Positions 36,880 through 53,700 of a stretch of 64,000 bases of DNA are shown here, one piece after another (the stretch's first letter is position 1; every line of letters begins with the position of its first letter). The notes below the pieces were generated by a model. It ran no database searches. It saw only the letters and a program-made list of their open reading frames with translations, and had not been told where the DNA came from. Source of the stretch: Atherinomorus stipes (Eukaryota > Chordata > Actinopteri > Atheriniformes > Atherinidae); assembly GCA_023101725.1 (NCBI GenBank), contig JALJCO010000054.1, forward strand, positions 186,001 to 250,000. The letters run 5' to 3'. The translations under genes were made by a program, and so were the position numbers.

Positions 36880-37230
36880 GAGCTTTTTTTTGTCTGAAAG
36901 ATGTTTAATAGACGTCTAATGGTCCTTAGACTTCTAGACTATAATCGGTCTCCTACTGGTCTACAGATGAAAGTTTTTTTGCCATCTAAGCTTAGACTAG
37001 CTTAGACTAAATCTAAATCGCACACTGATTAAAGACTGGCCAAATGTTTTAATCCAACATTTAGCCATCATTCATATATACAGTTGTTTTAAATTCAATA
37101 TTAATCAGTACTGGATTACATTCTGACGTCTAGATTCGGACCAAAATCTAGACCGATTATAGTTGGGTGAATTTCGGTCCAAACTTAGACGAGGTTTCTA
37201 ATAGATGTCTTTGGCTAAGTGGGAAATACA
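36880..37230. repeat. Palindromic MITE-like repeat
   Basis: ACTATAATCGGTCT near 36940 recurs inverted as AGACCGATTATAGT near 37152. Further out, AGATGTTTAATAGACGTCTAA matches the inverse of the right-hand TCTAATAGATGTCTTTGGC. The element is AT-rich and non-coding, with imperfect long inverted ends. Confidence 0.5.
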
Positions 37231-37987
37231 CTTTTCTGTGTTTTTCTGTAGTCACATGTGAGAGGACACTAACCCTCTGCACTGTTATATTGATAAGGAG
37301 GCACGCATTCATACGATCTTTCTGTATAGACTCAAATACAAACTGCAGGGTTGCAGGCTTCTCAGTTTCAATAAAATGAACAAATTTCACATCCTTGTTG
37401 GGGATCAAAATCTCATTTAACTCATTGAGTCTACAACTGTGTCTTCTCTGCAGTGATGACGCATGACAAAACAAACAACTGAGTTTAAGTCCCATGCAGG
37501 ACTTAGAATTTTAAGATTCAGTCACTGTTTTCTTGTACTCTCTATCTCTGTGTCACTGCTGTTTCACACATTGGAAACAACTGGGTTTAAATCTGTCTAT
37601 TATGCAGTGAGTTGTAAAGATTTACTCACCAACAAAAACATGTCAATTTAAACAATGTTACACTCCAAAAATGAGATTGTAAACTCAAGTTAGTTAAAAC
37701 TAACGTGCCTTGAGAGAGAGAGTGGTGTCAACTCCGTTCACGGTAATGGTTTATATTTTTCACAGCAATGGTGGCGCATGGAGCCCAGAAACAATTCCCA
37801 GAAGTTAGAAGCTAGCAGTAAGAAGCTAACTGCTGCTCAATATAGATATAAAAACAATATAAAAATATTGCCAAGCAAAGCATTCACTGACTTTATTTAC
37901 CCATTGTTATGGTTTTTCAAGTTTTCAATTGCTGACCAAGCAATTGGTCAACAATTTTTTTTGTCCAGATTTTTTAACTTCCATTGA

Positions 37988-38021
<34 letters not shown>

Positions 38022-39342
38022 AAGGCACACTAGTTAAAACAACCATTTGGGGCAAGAATCCTGCAAATGTAAACTTTGTAGAGTAAAGCAAAAGTCTTTT
38101 TGTGCCAATTTCACTAAATGAGGTGCAGTTCTCTGTGGAGTAGCTTTTGTGTCTGGAAGAAGTTTAGAAAACAGATTTCATGATTTGCGTTGATGACTCT
38201 GGGAGGGAGAGTTGGGATTGGCATCTTTAACAGTGAGACACGGCAGACATTTATTCTTATCTATTTACAAAGCTTAAAAGGAAAACTTGTCATCATTTAT
38301 CACTTCACTGTCCAAATGGTCCCACAAATATTAGTCAACTTGTTCAAGCTTTGTTCTGCTTCTGCTGAAATTCCCACATGTACTCAAAAATATCTTTAGT
38401 TTCTGTACTGCAAGTTGCAACGAACATACCTAAAAACCAGCAGTACAAACTCTTCTGCATTTTGTAGCCTTGCACATACACCATGCGCAGTGACAGTGAA
38501 ACTGTTTTTTGACTGTTTTTAACCATGTTGCTGTTTAAACTTAATTGTTAATTAATTCTGTTTTTCTCTCTTTTTTATTGTTAAGTTGAAATTCTGCTAA
38601 TTTCTGCTAATTTTAATTGAAAAGCGTTCTTTTATGAACTTAGTCCAGTTTTTTTGTCTGACAATAACGCTGAAAGAGTAGTTCTTTACTTCTCCTTAAA
38701 GTCCACCATCAGAAATGATTTGTGAAAGTCAGCCATCATTTTTCTTATTTTAATAATAAAAACAAAGAATATCATAGGTTAAACAGAGCATTTACGTGTG
38801 CATACAGTCCCTTTTTTTTCACCACACACTAAAATAAATTATGCATGAAAAAAAAAAGCATTCTCGTAAATAGAGAGCCCCAAAACACTTCGAAAACATA
38901 CCAAATGCACCAAATGTTATAAGATGTTGGCTTGATTATTTTTTGCACAAATGTTCTGACTGTAGATGATATTTCTACCTCATAGTGAGCATTTTTTACA
39001 GTGACAGTCTGGACTTTAAGTCATACAACAGCCTTTGAAACTAGAATACATGCGCTTTACTATTATTGCCTTCATTAAAAACTTTTCTCTTACTTTGAAT
39101 AACATCTATTTCTAGAAAATAAGTCTTAAAGTGTTCATTTTACGCTTCTATATTCTATCTTTTTATCACAAATATCACAAATATTTTGACTCTTTATGCT
39201 ACAACATTCCAGTTTACTTACTTACAGGGATTGACATCCCATCAATGTTTCACTTGGCATTGCAATCATGATGAGGGGGAGGACAAACATTGTGACCTCT
39301 AGGAAAAGGGAGGAGTCTGTCATTGGTTACCTCTGTGCCATG

Positions 39343-44090
<4,748 letters not shown>

Positions 44091-44091
44091 T

Positions 44092-44260
44092 TAATAATAA
44101 TAATAAAAATAATAATAATAATACATTTTATTTGTATAGCTCTTTTCATAAAACTCAAAGCCGCTGTACAAGTCAAAAGATAAAACAACAAGATGGGAGA
44201 ACAGTTAAAAACAAAAGCAAAACAAGATAAAATAGCATACAGTTCAATAATAATGTTCAA
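44092..44260 (-). mobile_element. LINE 3' tail with (ATT)n end
   Basis: On the minus strand the sequence ends CTTTGAGTTTTATGAAAAGA, then GCTATACAAATAAAATG, followed by ATT repeats. This is the familiar fish LINE tail (AGCGCTATATAAATAAA plus ATT microsatellite), here slightly diverged and 5'-truncated. Confidence 0.6.
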
Positions 44261-44654
44261 CAATGTTCAACTCTTATATTCGGAACATTTTCATGGTCAG
44301 TAGAACTTGAAGGAAGGCCTGTTTAAAGATTTTTACACTGGAAAAAAGAACCTGCTGGATTTACTTAATTCAATAGTGGACATGGTTGCACACAGTTGAT
44401 TGAATTCAGCAGCAACTTAAAAAAAATTAGTTAAATTCACACAAATTATTCATATTCAATAAACCTCTGTATTTCATGTTGATACAGTGAGATTGACTCA
44501 TGTTTGGATGAAGTAATCTGAATTTTTGTAACATTTTAAACCTTCCTAATTTTATCACTTTATCCTGAAATTATCTAGTAACTTTTACTCCAACACCATT
44601 TGGTCACTTGCCCTCTATGCATTATTTTTACATTATATCAACAGTGTTCATCTC

Positions 44655-44840
44655 CAGTTGAGGGCCACAACCCTGTGGATTTTCAAGGCCTCCTTTCCCC
44701 CAACACACCTGATTCAAATTAGTGAGTCATTGTGCAGAACTTCGGCCAATTGGTTCGCTTAGAATCAGGTGTATTGGAATAGGGGTGCGTTGATTGCCTG
44801 CAGGACAATGGCCTTGAAAGACTGATGGTGGATACCTCTC
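44655..44840. mobile_element. Palindromic hAT-type MITE, copy 1
   Basis: Left CAACACACCTGATTCAAATT and right GAATCAGGTGTATTGGAATA are inverted to each other around a short centre. Outer arms with GGCCACAACCCTGTGG / CAGGACAATGGCC extend the palindrome. The words match a very common fish MITE thought to belong to the hAT group. No coding. Confidence 0.6.
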
Positions 44841-45389
44841 CACTACATGAAAATGTGATCCATCCAAATACATCAATCCCACATGACATTATTACCCCAT
44901 GGGTTAATGTGCAGGGACGATATTGTCCACAATGCTAGTAATTTACTAGAAGCCACATATACACTATTATGAGTATCAGTGATTATAATGAACAAAATCA
45001 GATGGGGATGGACTGATGGGACTACATGGACATTTAAGTCATGGTGAAGTAAAGAAAAGAGGGCACTGCAAGGTATGTTAGGAAATATGTAAACAAGCCC
45101 ATCTACCAGGAACCAATTACAACATCCGCAACAATACCAACTTGAAAAATTATTTTTGGTGCAGTTTGTTTGTTTGTTGTCCTCCCGACTCTAGCTTTAT
45201 TGTTATTTTGCCATAATGCTGTTTTTATATCTTATTTGCTCTGATGGAAAAGAATGCATCTTTTTAACTACTGAACAATATTTATAAGAACTCTGTTTTA
45301 CATTTGAGTTTTACCCTTAAAATCTCTGTTTGGCCCACAGCTCACTGGCATATTTTCACTTTGACCCTTGTAGGCAGAAGTTTAGGCAC

Positions 45390-45785
45390 CTCTACTAGGG
45401 TGACGATTTGGTAAAAATGTGAATGTGATTTTTTTGCTTAAAATTAAGATCACGATTTTCTGAAACGATTTTTTTCCCAAAAGTATTTATTGCACAAATA
45501 AACTTTAACAAAACAAAAAAGCAACCTATTAAAAGGTAATTAAAATAAAGATGTGTTTGCAAAGGCATTTCTTTGGAGATGCATAGTTGTGTTTTTAACA
45601 TTGGTTGGGGGTGGGGAGGCAACAGCAGTATTGCATTTGAGGCGTTGAAAAATCTGGAAAGAATGGAAACTATTTGTGATAGCTCATGATTAAAAATGTT
45701 TAGAATTGTTGTGGGTAGAATTGAGATTGCATGTATGTGTGAATTGAGATCACGATCTTTTAACGATTAATTGTGCAGCCCTAAC
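45390..45785. repeat. Dispersed teleost repeat ending in GGGCTGCACAATTAATCG
   Basis: The right end read inverted begins TAGGGCTGCACAATTAATCG, then TTAAAAGATCGTGATCTC. The left end has CTAGGGTGACGATTTGG and AAGATCACGATTTTCTG. These are known as the ends of a frequent fish repeat, and the two ends are loosely inverted copies. Class uncertain; non-coding. Confidence 0.4.
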
Positions 45786-45904
45786 CTCTACCATAGAAAA
45801 AAAGTTGAGAAACATGCAGTTTCACTTTTCCCAGTGAGCATTATCACCACCTATCTGGACCAATAATGGCACTTTTGGGCTAAATGTGGCTTATCACAAA
45901 GCAG

Positions 45905-45990
45905 ATGTGACACAAGGACAGTTTAGGCAGGGTTTGAACCCCAGCCTCCCTGATTAAAGTCATGCATGTTAACCAGTCAGCCACAGGAAA
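45905..45990 (-). repeat. tRNA-derived SINE fragment or tRNA pseudogene
   Basis: Minus strand: TGGCTGACTGGTTAAC (A-box-like), GCATGACTTTAATCAGGG (resembling a tRNA-Lys anticodon arm), then GGTTCAAACCC (a near-perfect B box). Spacing is about right for a tRNA-like promoter, but the acceptor stem is not recognisable. It is probably a SINE head or pseudogene, not a working tRNA. Confidence 0.45.
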
Positions 45991-46069
45991 ATCTTGTCAC
46001 CATCTAGCCAGGGCGCAATATCACTTGGAGGTTTAGGTGGTGCACAAATATAATTAAATTATGTTCATT

Positions 46070-46340
46070 TTTTTGTGCGGCCCCGTTAGGTGTCGCCTGT
46101 CATCAGAGCACCTGCTCTGGGTGGCTGGTCATTTAAAAGCTCAGATGACTAACTTTCTCCCTCTCTCTGCTTCCCTCCGCAGCCTGGTTTGTACATGTTC
46201 TGATCTGCATCCACATTACACCGCTGATTGTTCACTTATATATTTCGCACACACTTAATTTCCTTTAATAAATTATTTAGAAAAGTCGCCATTGTCGCCT
46301 TCCCTCTTTTTTGTCACGGCTTGCCACGCTGGTCGTGACA
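46070..46340. mobile_element. Possible solo LTR or LTR-like fragment
   Basis: A stretch starting near TGTGCGGCC, with TTTAATAAA (about 46264), then GTCGCC words, ending GGTCGTGACA. The last part is an inverted repeat (TTGTCACG ... CGTGACAA, 46311-46342). The TG...CA ends, the polyadenylation word near the 3' end and the size would fit a short LTR. I see no target duplication or partner. Confidence 0.25.
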
Positions 46341-46957
46341 ATTGAAACCCTTTCAGTCAACATAATTATATCAAGTACATTCAGTATTCTTCCTAAACAT
46401 GTCAAATAAATATGATGAATTCATGTTTACAGAGGGAATGTAAAGTAATTGTGTAAAATGGACTAAATTTATTATAGTAAATCCAAAGACCTAGAATTCC
46501 CCTTTTTTCAGTGTATAAGGGCAAGTACTGAAGGTTAGACTTGATGTGATTGAATAGGCTAGCTATGTGGCTCTCTCATAAATTACATTTTAGCTGACTG
46601 TCAGGTCATTTCAGATTCATTCAGACAACTTTCATTAAAATGTTTAAGTAATGGAGAAGACAGTTCTTGCAAACTTTGCCCATAGAACAAGCTTCAAACA
46701 AAACTGTAATGATAAATCAGCTGCAGTATGGTAATAAGAAACATCTGCTGGCTTATTATGTACTGTGACTTATTACTGTATGAGGAAACACTCTGGATGG
46801 GTGAAAAACCCATTTTTCAAAAATATTAATCCATTCGGAAGACATTCCTTAATTTGGAGTTTTTATGGTTGGTAACGATGAGCGCTAACACTATTATTCA
46901 AAATCTCCCATAATCGCTTTACAGGTTTAATATCTGTTGACTGTGGAAGTGTGGAAC

Positions 46958-47120
46958 ATGGCCACTGTCCCACAGGCTTCAGATCTCTGCTCCAACACAC
47001 CTGATTCATATTAAAAGGATCCAACAGCTTGTTACCAGGTTCTGCAAAATAATTTGAGTCAGGTGTGTTGAGGTAGTGAAACATCTAAAACTTGCAGAGC
47101 ATTGGCCCTCTAGGGTAGTG
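46958..47120. mobile_element. Palindromic hAT-type MITE, copy 2
   Basis: CCAACACACCTGATTCATAT on the left and GAGTCAGGTGTGTTGAGG on the right are inverted, bounded by GGCCACTGTCCCACAGG and CTTGCAGAGCATTGGCCC. It has the same layout as the element at 44655 but is a different, diverged copy. Confidence 0.6.
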
Positions 47121-49560
47121 AATAGACCTGATGTACAGTAGAAAATTATTCTCAAGTATTCCCGCTCCCATCAGAAGAGAACAGTTTGGAGTAAACATTT
47201 CTTAGATGCATTTACTCTGAGGGACCATAGGCTTAAATCATGCTGCATATTAAACCAGTACAACCACCTTCCTCACTGTGGGGACAAAGGATTTAAGTCC
47301 TCCCTCTAATTTGTTTTCCACTTTTAAAATATAATAGTTTTGTTCCTAAGGTATGATTGTTGTTTACTTTCTACTTGCATGATGTTGGAGAAAACATCTC
47401 AAACATGATTTGTAACACTTTCAGTTATTGGCGATCTTTGATTTGTCTGTAGTTTAGCTAATTAGTGAACTGACTAAATTATAATGCAGTCAATAACAAT
47501 GCAATTAGCTTTAATGAACATCAAACATTAATCTTTCAAGCCATTTCTGAGAATTCAATGCTGTTTCTTGTAATCAAGCACGGCAATAAATTAATTATCT
47601 CTTAGCTTTTGGTTGTTGGCTGAATAAAAGTGACTAAACTAACTCACTTGAACTAAAAAAATGACTCGAACATCATTTGGTCTGGTCTGTCTTGACCTGA
47701 GAGAGAATTCCATTTGTCAAACATACACAAATACCTACTGTTTTCTTTTAATTTGCTAGTTTGTGCACATCATCATAAAAATGAGAAGAAATAAACTGAA
47801 AACAAGCTGTTTTAAAAGTTTCTGTGTGTTCAGTAGACGGAATCTCACAGGAACACGATGGTACGGAAACACAGTCCCATAAAGAGCACTTTATAGGACA
47901 CATTTGTGGATAACATTGATTTGTTTAATCATAGAAATATTGGTTAGGCAGATATAAGTCATATGAATGGTCTTGTAGAATCATGTCATGAAGACATATA
48001 GCACAACTCACATGTCCTCATTTTTACAATTTGTTTGTGTGTGTGGGGGTGTGTGTGTGTTTGTTTGTTTTGTTTTGGTGCTTTAGGTGTTGTGTCTGTA
48101 ATATCAGAATAATATGTAAAATAATATGTAAAATCAGCATGATAGGCTGCTTCCTAGCTCATCCTTACTAATCTCTCAGACTATTATTATCACCTGGTTA
48201 CTTTGGGGATTCAGTTTTCAAATATAGGCTGAATCTCAGACAGTAATTCCTCTTGGGGTGTAGTAATTGTATGGGAAAGAACTCCAGTCTATGAAAGCCC
48301 GGAGGGACCGATTAGGTGAAAGTGTAGACCATAACTTAATTAAAGTTGAGTGCAGAAACTGGTTTACAGTTCAAGGTTGGCTGTAAATATTGTTTTGCCA
48401 GATTACTGCTAAAGAATAAGGGTTCAAGAGCGTTTGGAAAAGGGTGGGTTGTTATGTGATGTCTCATGCCACCATTTATTTTCCAAAGTAACATAAGATG
48501 GAATGAATCAGGATTAAATAAATGAGAACTTCCTGTCCAATGCTGTCCAATATTAACAACATGATATGACTAGTCAATGGCAGCCCTTTGGTAGGATTTG
48601 AATTTCATTTAAACCTCACACAGAGTCTTTCTGCAAATCTGGCATCATCTAGTGGTTAAATTTGTAAAAGCAAGAATTTGGCTGACTGGTTTCTTTGTTA
48701 AGAATATGCGTGGCAACTTTTTGTGTTTGTGTGTGTGTCTGCGTGTGTGTGTGTGTGTGTGGGGGGGGGTTGTTTTTTTAATTATGAGTAATTGTCATTC
48801 ACTTAGCTGCAGCTTGAATTGAATATCTGTCATGTTTTTATTTAACAATGACTCTATGGATCTCTGCATACAAACATGTTAGCAAATACAAGACAGCAAT
48901 AAAGAAAAAAGAAAATCACTGAACCACGCAGATACTATTAGTAGTTATCTGTGTTTATCTTGCTCCAACTTTTCATCCACTGACAAAATTATGTGGTGAT
49001 TTTACTTTTTCATTTTATTTTATTGGACTCTAATTTGATTGTCACCTCTTTGTGGCCAATCTCTTGTAATTGAGACTCATTTTAATCGTTTTGCTCATTG
49101 TGGTCTTTCACAGTGGTTAAATAAGCACTTGTTTTGTGTTATTTCAGTGTTTTTTGTGTCTCATCAAAGCAACCATGTATGCGTCTTAAAATATTGGTCA
49201 AAATTGACAGGAGAATGCATCTCTTTATTTAATTTCTGTATTGCCGATTATAATCCTAGGGGGAAAAAAAAACTATAAATATAATGTGATGCACTGGCTC
49301 TCTGACTTGTCAAGGCTTCCAGACTTGCAAGTCTGATAGCTTACTGCAGACTTTGCAGCGACCAATGGAGACAGCTGCACGATGCTAACATTAGATGGCG
49401 CTGTAACAACGTGGGTACAAAATATAGTGTTGCGTTTAAAGACATCGTGCCGTTCATAATTACTTTATTCAACCTGAGGTTCTCCGTGTGTTTCTTCATG
49501 TTATCAAACCATAATTTTATTGAAGCTTTTACAAACCTATACACGAAGAAAAAGAATTAA
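47121..49560. other. Gene-free intergenic stretch
   Basis: AT-rich DNA with GT-rich microsatellites near 48030-48060 and 48725-48770 (the latter followed by a G run). No supported exon. Confidence 0.5.
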
Positions 49561-49589
49561 ATTCTTCAAGTATTTTATCCATTGTAGGG

Positions 49590-49700
49590 GTCTGGTATCA
49601 GGTGTGCTTGGTCTGAACGTGAACGCATCAGAGACAGAGCTGTTGTCAAGAGAAACGTTGCTAACCTTTTACCACACAGAGTAGTAGCGTCAAAGTGGAG
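49590..49700 (+). other. elmod2: 5' non-coding exon of elmod2 (3' border clear, 5' border approximate)
   Basis: CAAAGTGGAG|GTAAGTTT at 49701 is a consensus donor. A CCAAT word (GACCAATGG) lies about 340 bases before it. The exon has no ATG-started frame joining the coding exons. The coding exon at 50798 begins with an acceptor two bases before the ATG, so a separate upstream exon is needed. The 5' end is a guess. Confidence 0.5.
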
Positions 49701-50799
49701 GTAAGTTTCTTCTTGTACCAGCATTATCTCTACGATGATGCGGTAAAGTTAACCTCAGGTAAATGTTAATTATCAAAACTATCAAATACTATGTTAGAGA
49801 CGTCACTATATTTTGGTAATGTAGCCTGCTAACAAGCGAATGAGATGACAACCTGTTGTCTGACCTGTCATTTGTGAGTTTTAAGGCTAGTTAGCTTACT
49901 TAGACTATTGAAATGAAAGTTATACAACAAATAGTTTGCTAATATACATGTTTAATCAAAACGCCATTAAACTTGCTGGGTATTTGTAACTAAAAACAAT
50001 GACCACATTTAACTGGAGTTAGCATTAGCGGTAATGCTAACCACCACAGTGCTTTTGTTTTGGTTAAGAATGTGTGCTTGCATCTGACCATGTCTCATTG
50101 ATGCCTTGACTCTCTGATTGTATGTTCTGTATTTGTATTTTCGTACACCCATTATAACTGACCTGCTCAGACACTAACACACGAATACTACGATATTTCA
50201 TTGTGTCTCAGCTGCTTCTAAAGGTGGCCATTGTCACTGAGACACAAACAGATCAGTGTGTCAGCAGCATTTGTCCTCACAGTGACACGATGGTGGAAGA
50301 TGCATTACTCACCAGAACTGGCGTTTATGATTCAGTTTAGAGCAGGTTTAGAGGTCTCTGTGGATTGGAAGAATCTTTGACCCCTAACACCTTTGTGCTT
50401 TTATTGCACTACATCCAGGAAAAAAAAAAAAAAAAAAACTTTTGTACCTCCACTCAGCTGGATAATAAGGCAGCATACTATCTTACTTTGCTTTTTTGTG
50501 TGTTTGTTTTTTGTTAGGTATATTTTGTTATAACGGTAATAGTTTATCAAAATATGATTATGCTGATAAAGTATACTTAAATTTAAAAACCGTTACTGTT
50601 TATACGGAAGGATTGTTGTTTTTGTTTTTTTTTAATATTTTTATTTCCCATTCTGCTCCTTCTTTGATGTTGATCCTTTACTTATTGAAATATTCTTTTC
50701 TTGATAGGATGGAAACTGTAAGGAAAAGCATACAAAATGCAACAGACTGTCTCATGAAATGCCAGAAAAGAATGTATTGTCTGTGCTTGTGTTGTAGAA

Positions 50800-53700
50800 A
50801 TGTTTGGGTACATCTGGCAGTATGTTTACACATCCTTCCTGAGATACTGGCTGAAGTGGTTCATCAGACAGGCAACAGGGAAGTGTGAGCTACAGAGAAT
50901 ATGCTCTGGATACAAGCCAGGGGCATTGAGGACAACAAAAGCAGGTGAACCAACACACCCTACGTGTGTCCACTTTTTCTTCTTAGTAAACCTCTCATCC
51001 ATTGTCATAACTTCCCTCTTTTGTTATCTTCCAGAATATTCTCTTCAGGCATCTAAGAACAAGGTAAGAACATGTAACAACTATTTGTCAAAACAGTTTG
51101 TTTTTTTTATGATATCTGAGCTGAATTCTGGTTATCTTTGAATGTAGCTACAATAATTGTGGATTAAAAACACCTCTCTGTTGGACCATTTCTGTTGAAA
51201 GTCTACCACTTTTACCAAATTTCCATGTTCTTTGTAAGAAAACATACTTGTAGACAAAATTGAATTAATGTCATCACAGGTTGGGTTTTTTTAATATGAA
51301 AAATTATTTTAACTCCAAAGAAAAAAAGATTGGAGCTCACCATGCTGTTCCTGCAGACATTAAAAGAGGCACCCTTGCTTTGAAACAGACCTCTTCATTA
51401 TCTCTGCCTGTTGGATGTGTAAACTCAAATAACATCTTATCGACAGAGCTTAATCAGTCCTTATCTTTCACCACACTTGCCAAGTTTAGATAAATTGACT
51501 CTACATGTAATTTATAGTTACAGCTTTGTAAGCATTTTTCAATCAAAAGTCCATTCAGTAAGAAGTGCTGGTTCATCTGATTCTTTCTATGAAGTTGACT
51601 TTGGAAAAACATTTTTTCTCTTGTGATTGTCAAGCCAGCCATAATAATGCCTGTTTTCTATCTGATGCCTTTCTGTATAATTGTTTATCGGTTGATGCCG
51701 CTTTCCATCTTTCTAGGTTTTGAGAGGAGCTTTGGAAACAAACAAGGAGAATTTAGAGCAATGCGTGGATCAAATTATGAAAGAGAAGAATATCAAATCT
51801 CAAAAAGATCCCTCGTGAGACTATTTCTCTTTATCTGCATTTTTTTCATTATCTGAAATTCTTTAATTTACCATATGTGGTTGTCTTATTATTCAGTCAT
51901 ATCTATTGCTTCTTAGGTTCAAGGGGAATCTACACATCTGTCTGCTACAGATTACAGGATACAGCACCTTGTATGTATCTGTTGAAGACTTGAGGAAAGA
52001 AGTCTTCAGCTCTGAGAACCCTGAACACGAGGCCATGCTACTGAAGGTGGATACTCCTGCTTCTTGATATGGATTGTATTGTTGTAGTGGCCATACAATA
52101 TATTTGATCATATGAATTTTATTTGTGTGATCAAGCATTTTGTTAGTTTTAGATTTTGGGGGATTAGTGCTTTTTTTTTTTTTTTTTTTTCCATTTTGCC
52201 AAACTTTGACATTTTGGATTTTACAAACCAATTTGTCAGGTTTATCTGATCCAGCATGTACAACATAATAATAGATGTCATTGTAGTTGCAACTCAGTAC
52301 AGTGGTCAGTAAAGTGTTTGACACTGGATACGTTTGTACTTTCAGCTGTGGGATTTGTTGATGCCAACGGTCAAACTGGAGTCCAGAATAACCAAGCAAT
52401 GGGGAGACATTGGATTTCAAGGAGATGACCCCAAGACTGACTTCAGAGGGATGGGCCTACTTGGTCTGATAAACCTTGTGTAAGTAAGGCTTACATAACA
52501 TTTAAAGGTGCTTTAGAAGTGGTTTCGACATTTCAGAAAGCAGAGACTGTTAGCAAGTTTTTGAATAATGTGCATGCACAAGACCAACCTGCTAGATTCA
52601 CAGCTCCCTCCTCTGACCACAGAACAACGTGCACAAAACACCCCATGTTTAGCAGACAGCAGGTACAGATTCTCCCATCATGTCACAAACCCAAGTAGAA
52701 GAATGTCATTATCTGAATGTCGTTATCAGCTAGCAGAATGCTTGTTAGTGACCTGCTGTAAACGCCAGACAAGAGTGGGCAGCTTGCGGCACGTAGTACT
52801 ACTCTCACCAATCAATCATTCTCATTGATCAGTCTTGCCTATTACCCGTTGAATTGACAGTCAATCACTCTTACTATGTTAGAAAAAAACGTTAGTAGAC
52901 AAATTAAAAATGTAGGAATGCAGAAATGATTGGCAGAATTTTTCCCATTACTTTCACAGCTGATGTATAATAATATTTATATATTTAAAACTTTCAATTG
53001 ATCATAGCGTATGGGGTAGTGAGTCCTATTTTATTGAATACTGCAAAAATTGCTGAAAGAAACATTTTCTATAACACCGTTAAGGCTGTCAAAAATGATG
53101 CGTGGACGGCGGTTACTCATTTAGTAATCATTTACGATAATTTTTTAAATGCATATTAGTACATACATGCAGTATGACAAGCCCCATATATCCGTCATTT
53201 CTCTGTTACAATGGTGGGACATGGAGGTGTCGAGAGCCAAAATGGAACAAGATGAGTCTGCTGGCCTTATGGATGCATTTGAGTGATGGAACAACCAACA
53301 GACAAGATGCATTATGTAATTTTCAGACTTTAAAATTCTGTGTTCCAGGCTAGTTTAATGGTGCAGTGACAGTTTTTTATGAGCATTTCTGAAGTCTTCG
53401 CTGCCCAGTAGCGTTCTGAGGCTGAATAATTGCACCATGCAGCCATGGCAGATTTTTCAAAGGAATCCAAGAAGACATTATCAGAGGAATAGAGGACATG
53501 AAAGAGAGAAAGAGACAGAACAAGAGATAAGACGAGTCAAGAAAAGTCTTTTAATAGCTGGAGAGAGCTCACAGTGCAGACATGAAGCAGGAAAGATGGT
53601 GAATCACTGAGAAAATTGCAAAAGTTCTGCAGTGCATCTATAAAGAATAAAAAAATAAAATCTATAAATCTATAAAAGCATGCATTTGTTTGGGCTTCAA

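Noticed and set aside
51893..52420. A 175-codon minus-strand frame
   Set aside because: It overlaps two real elmod2 exons and the intron between them on the opposite strand; a shadow.
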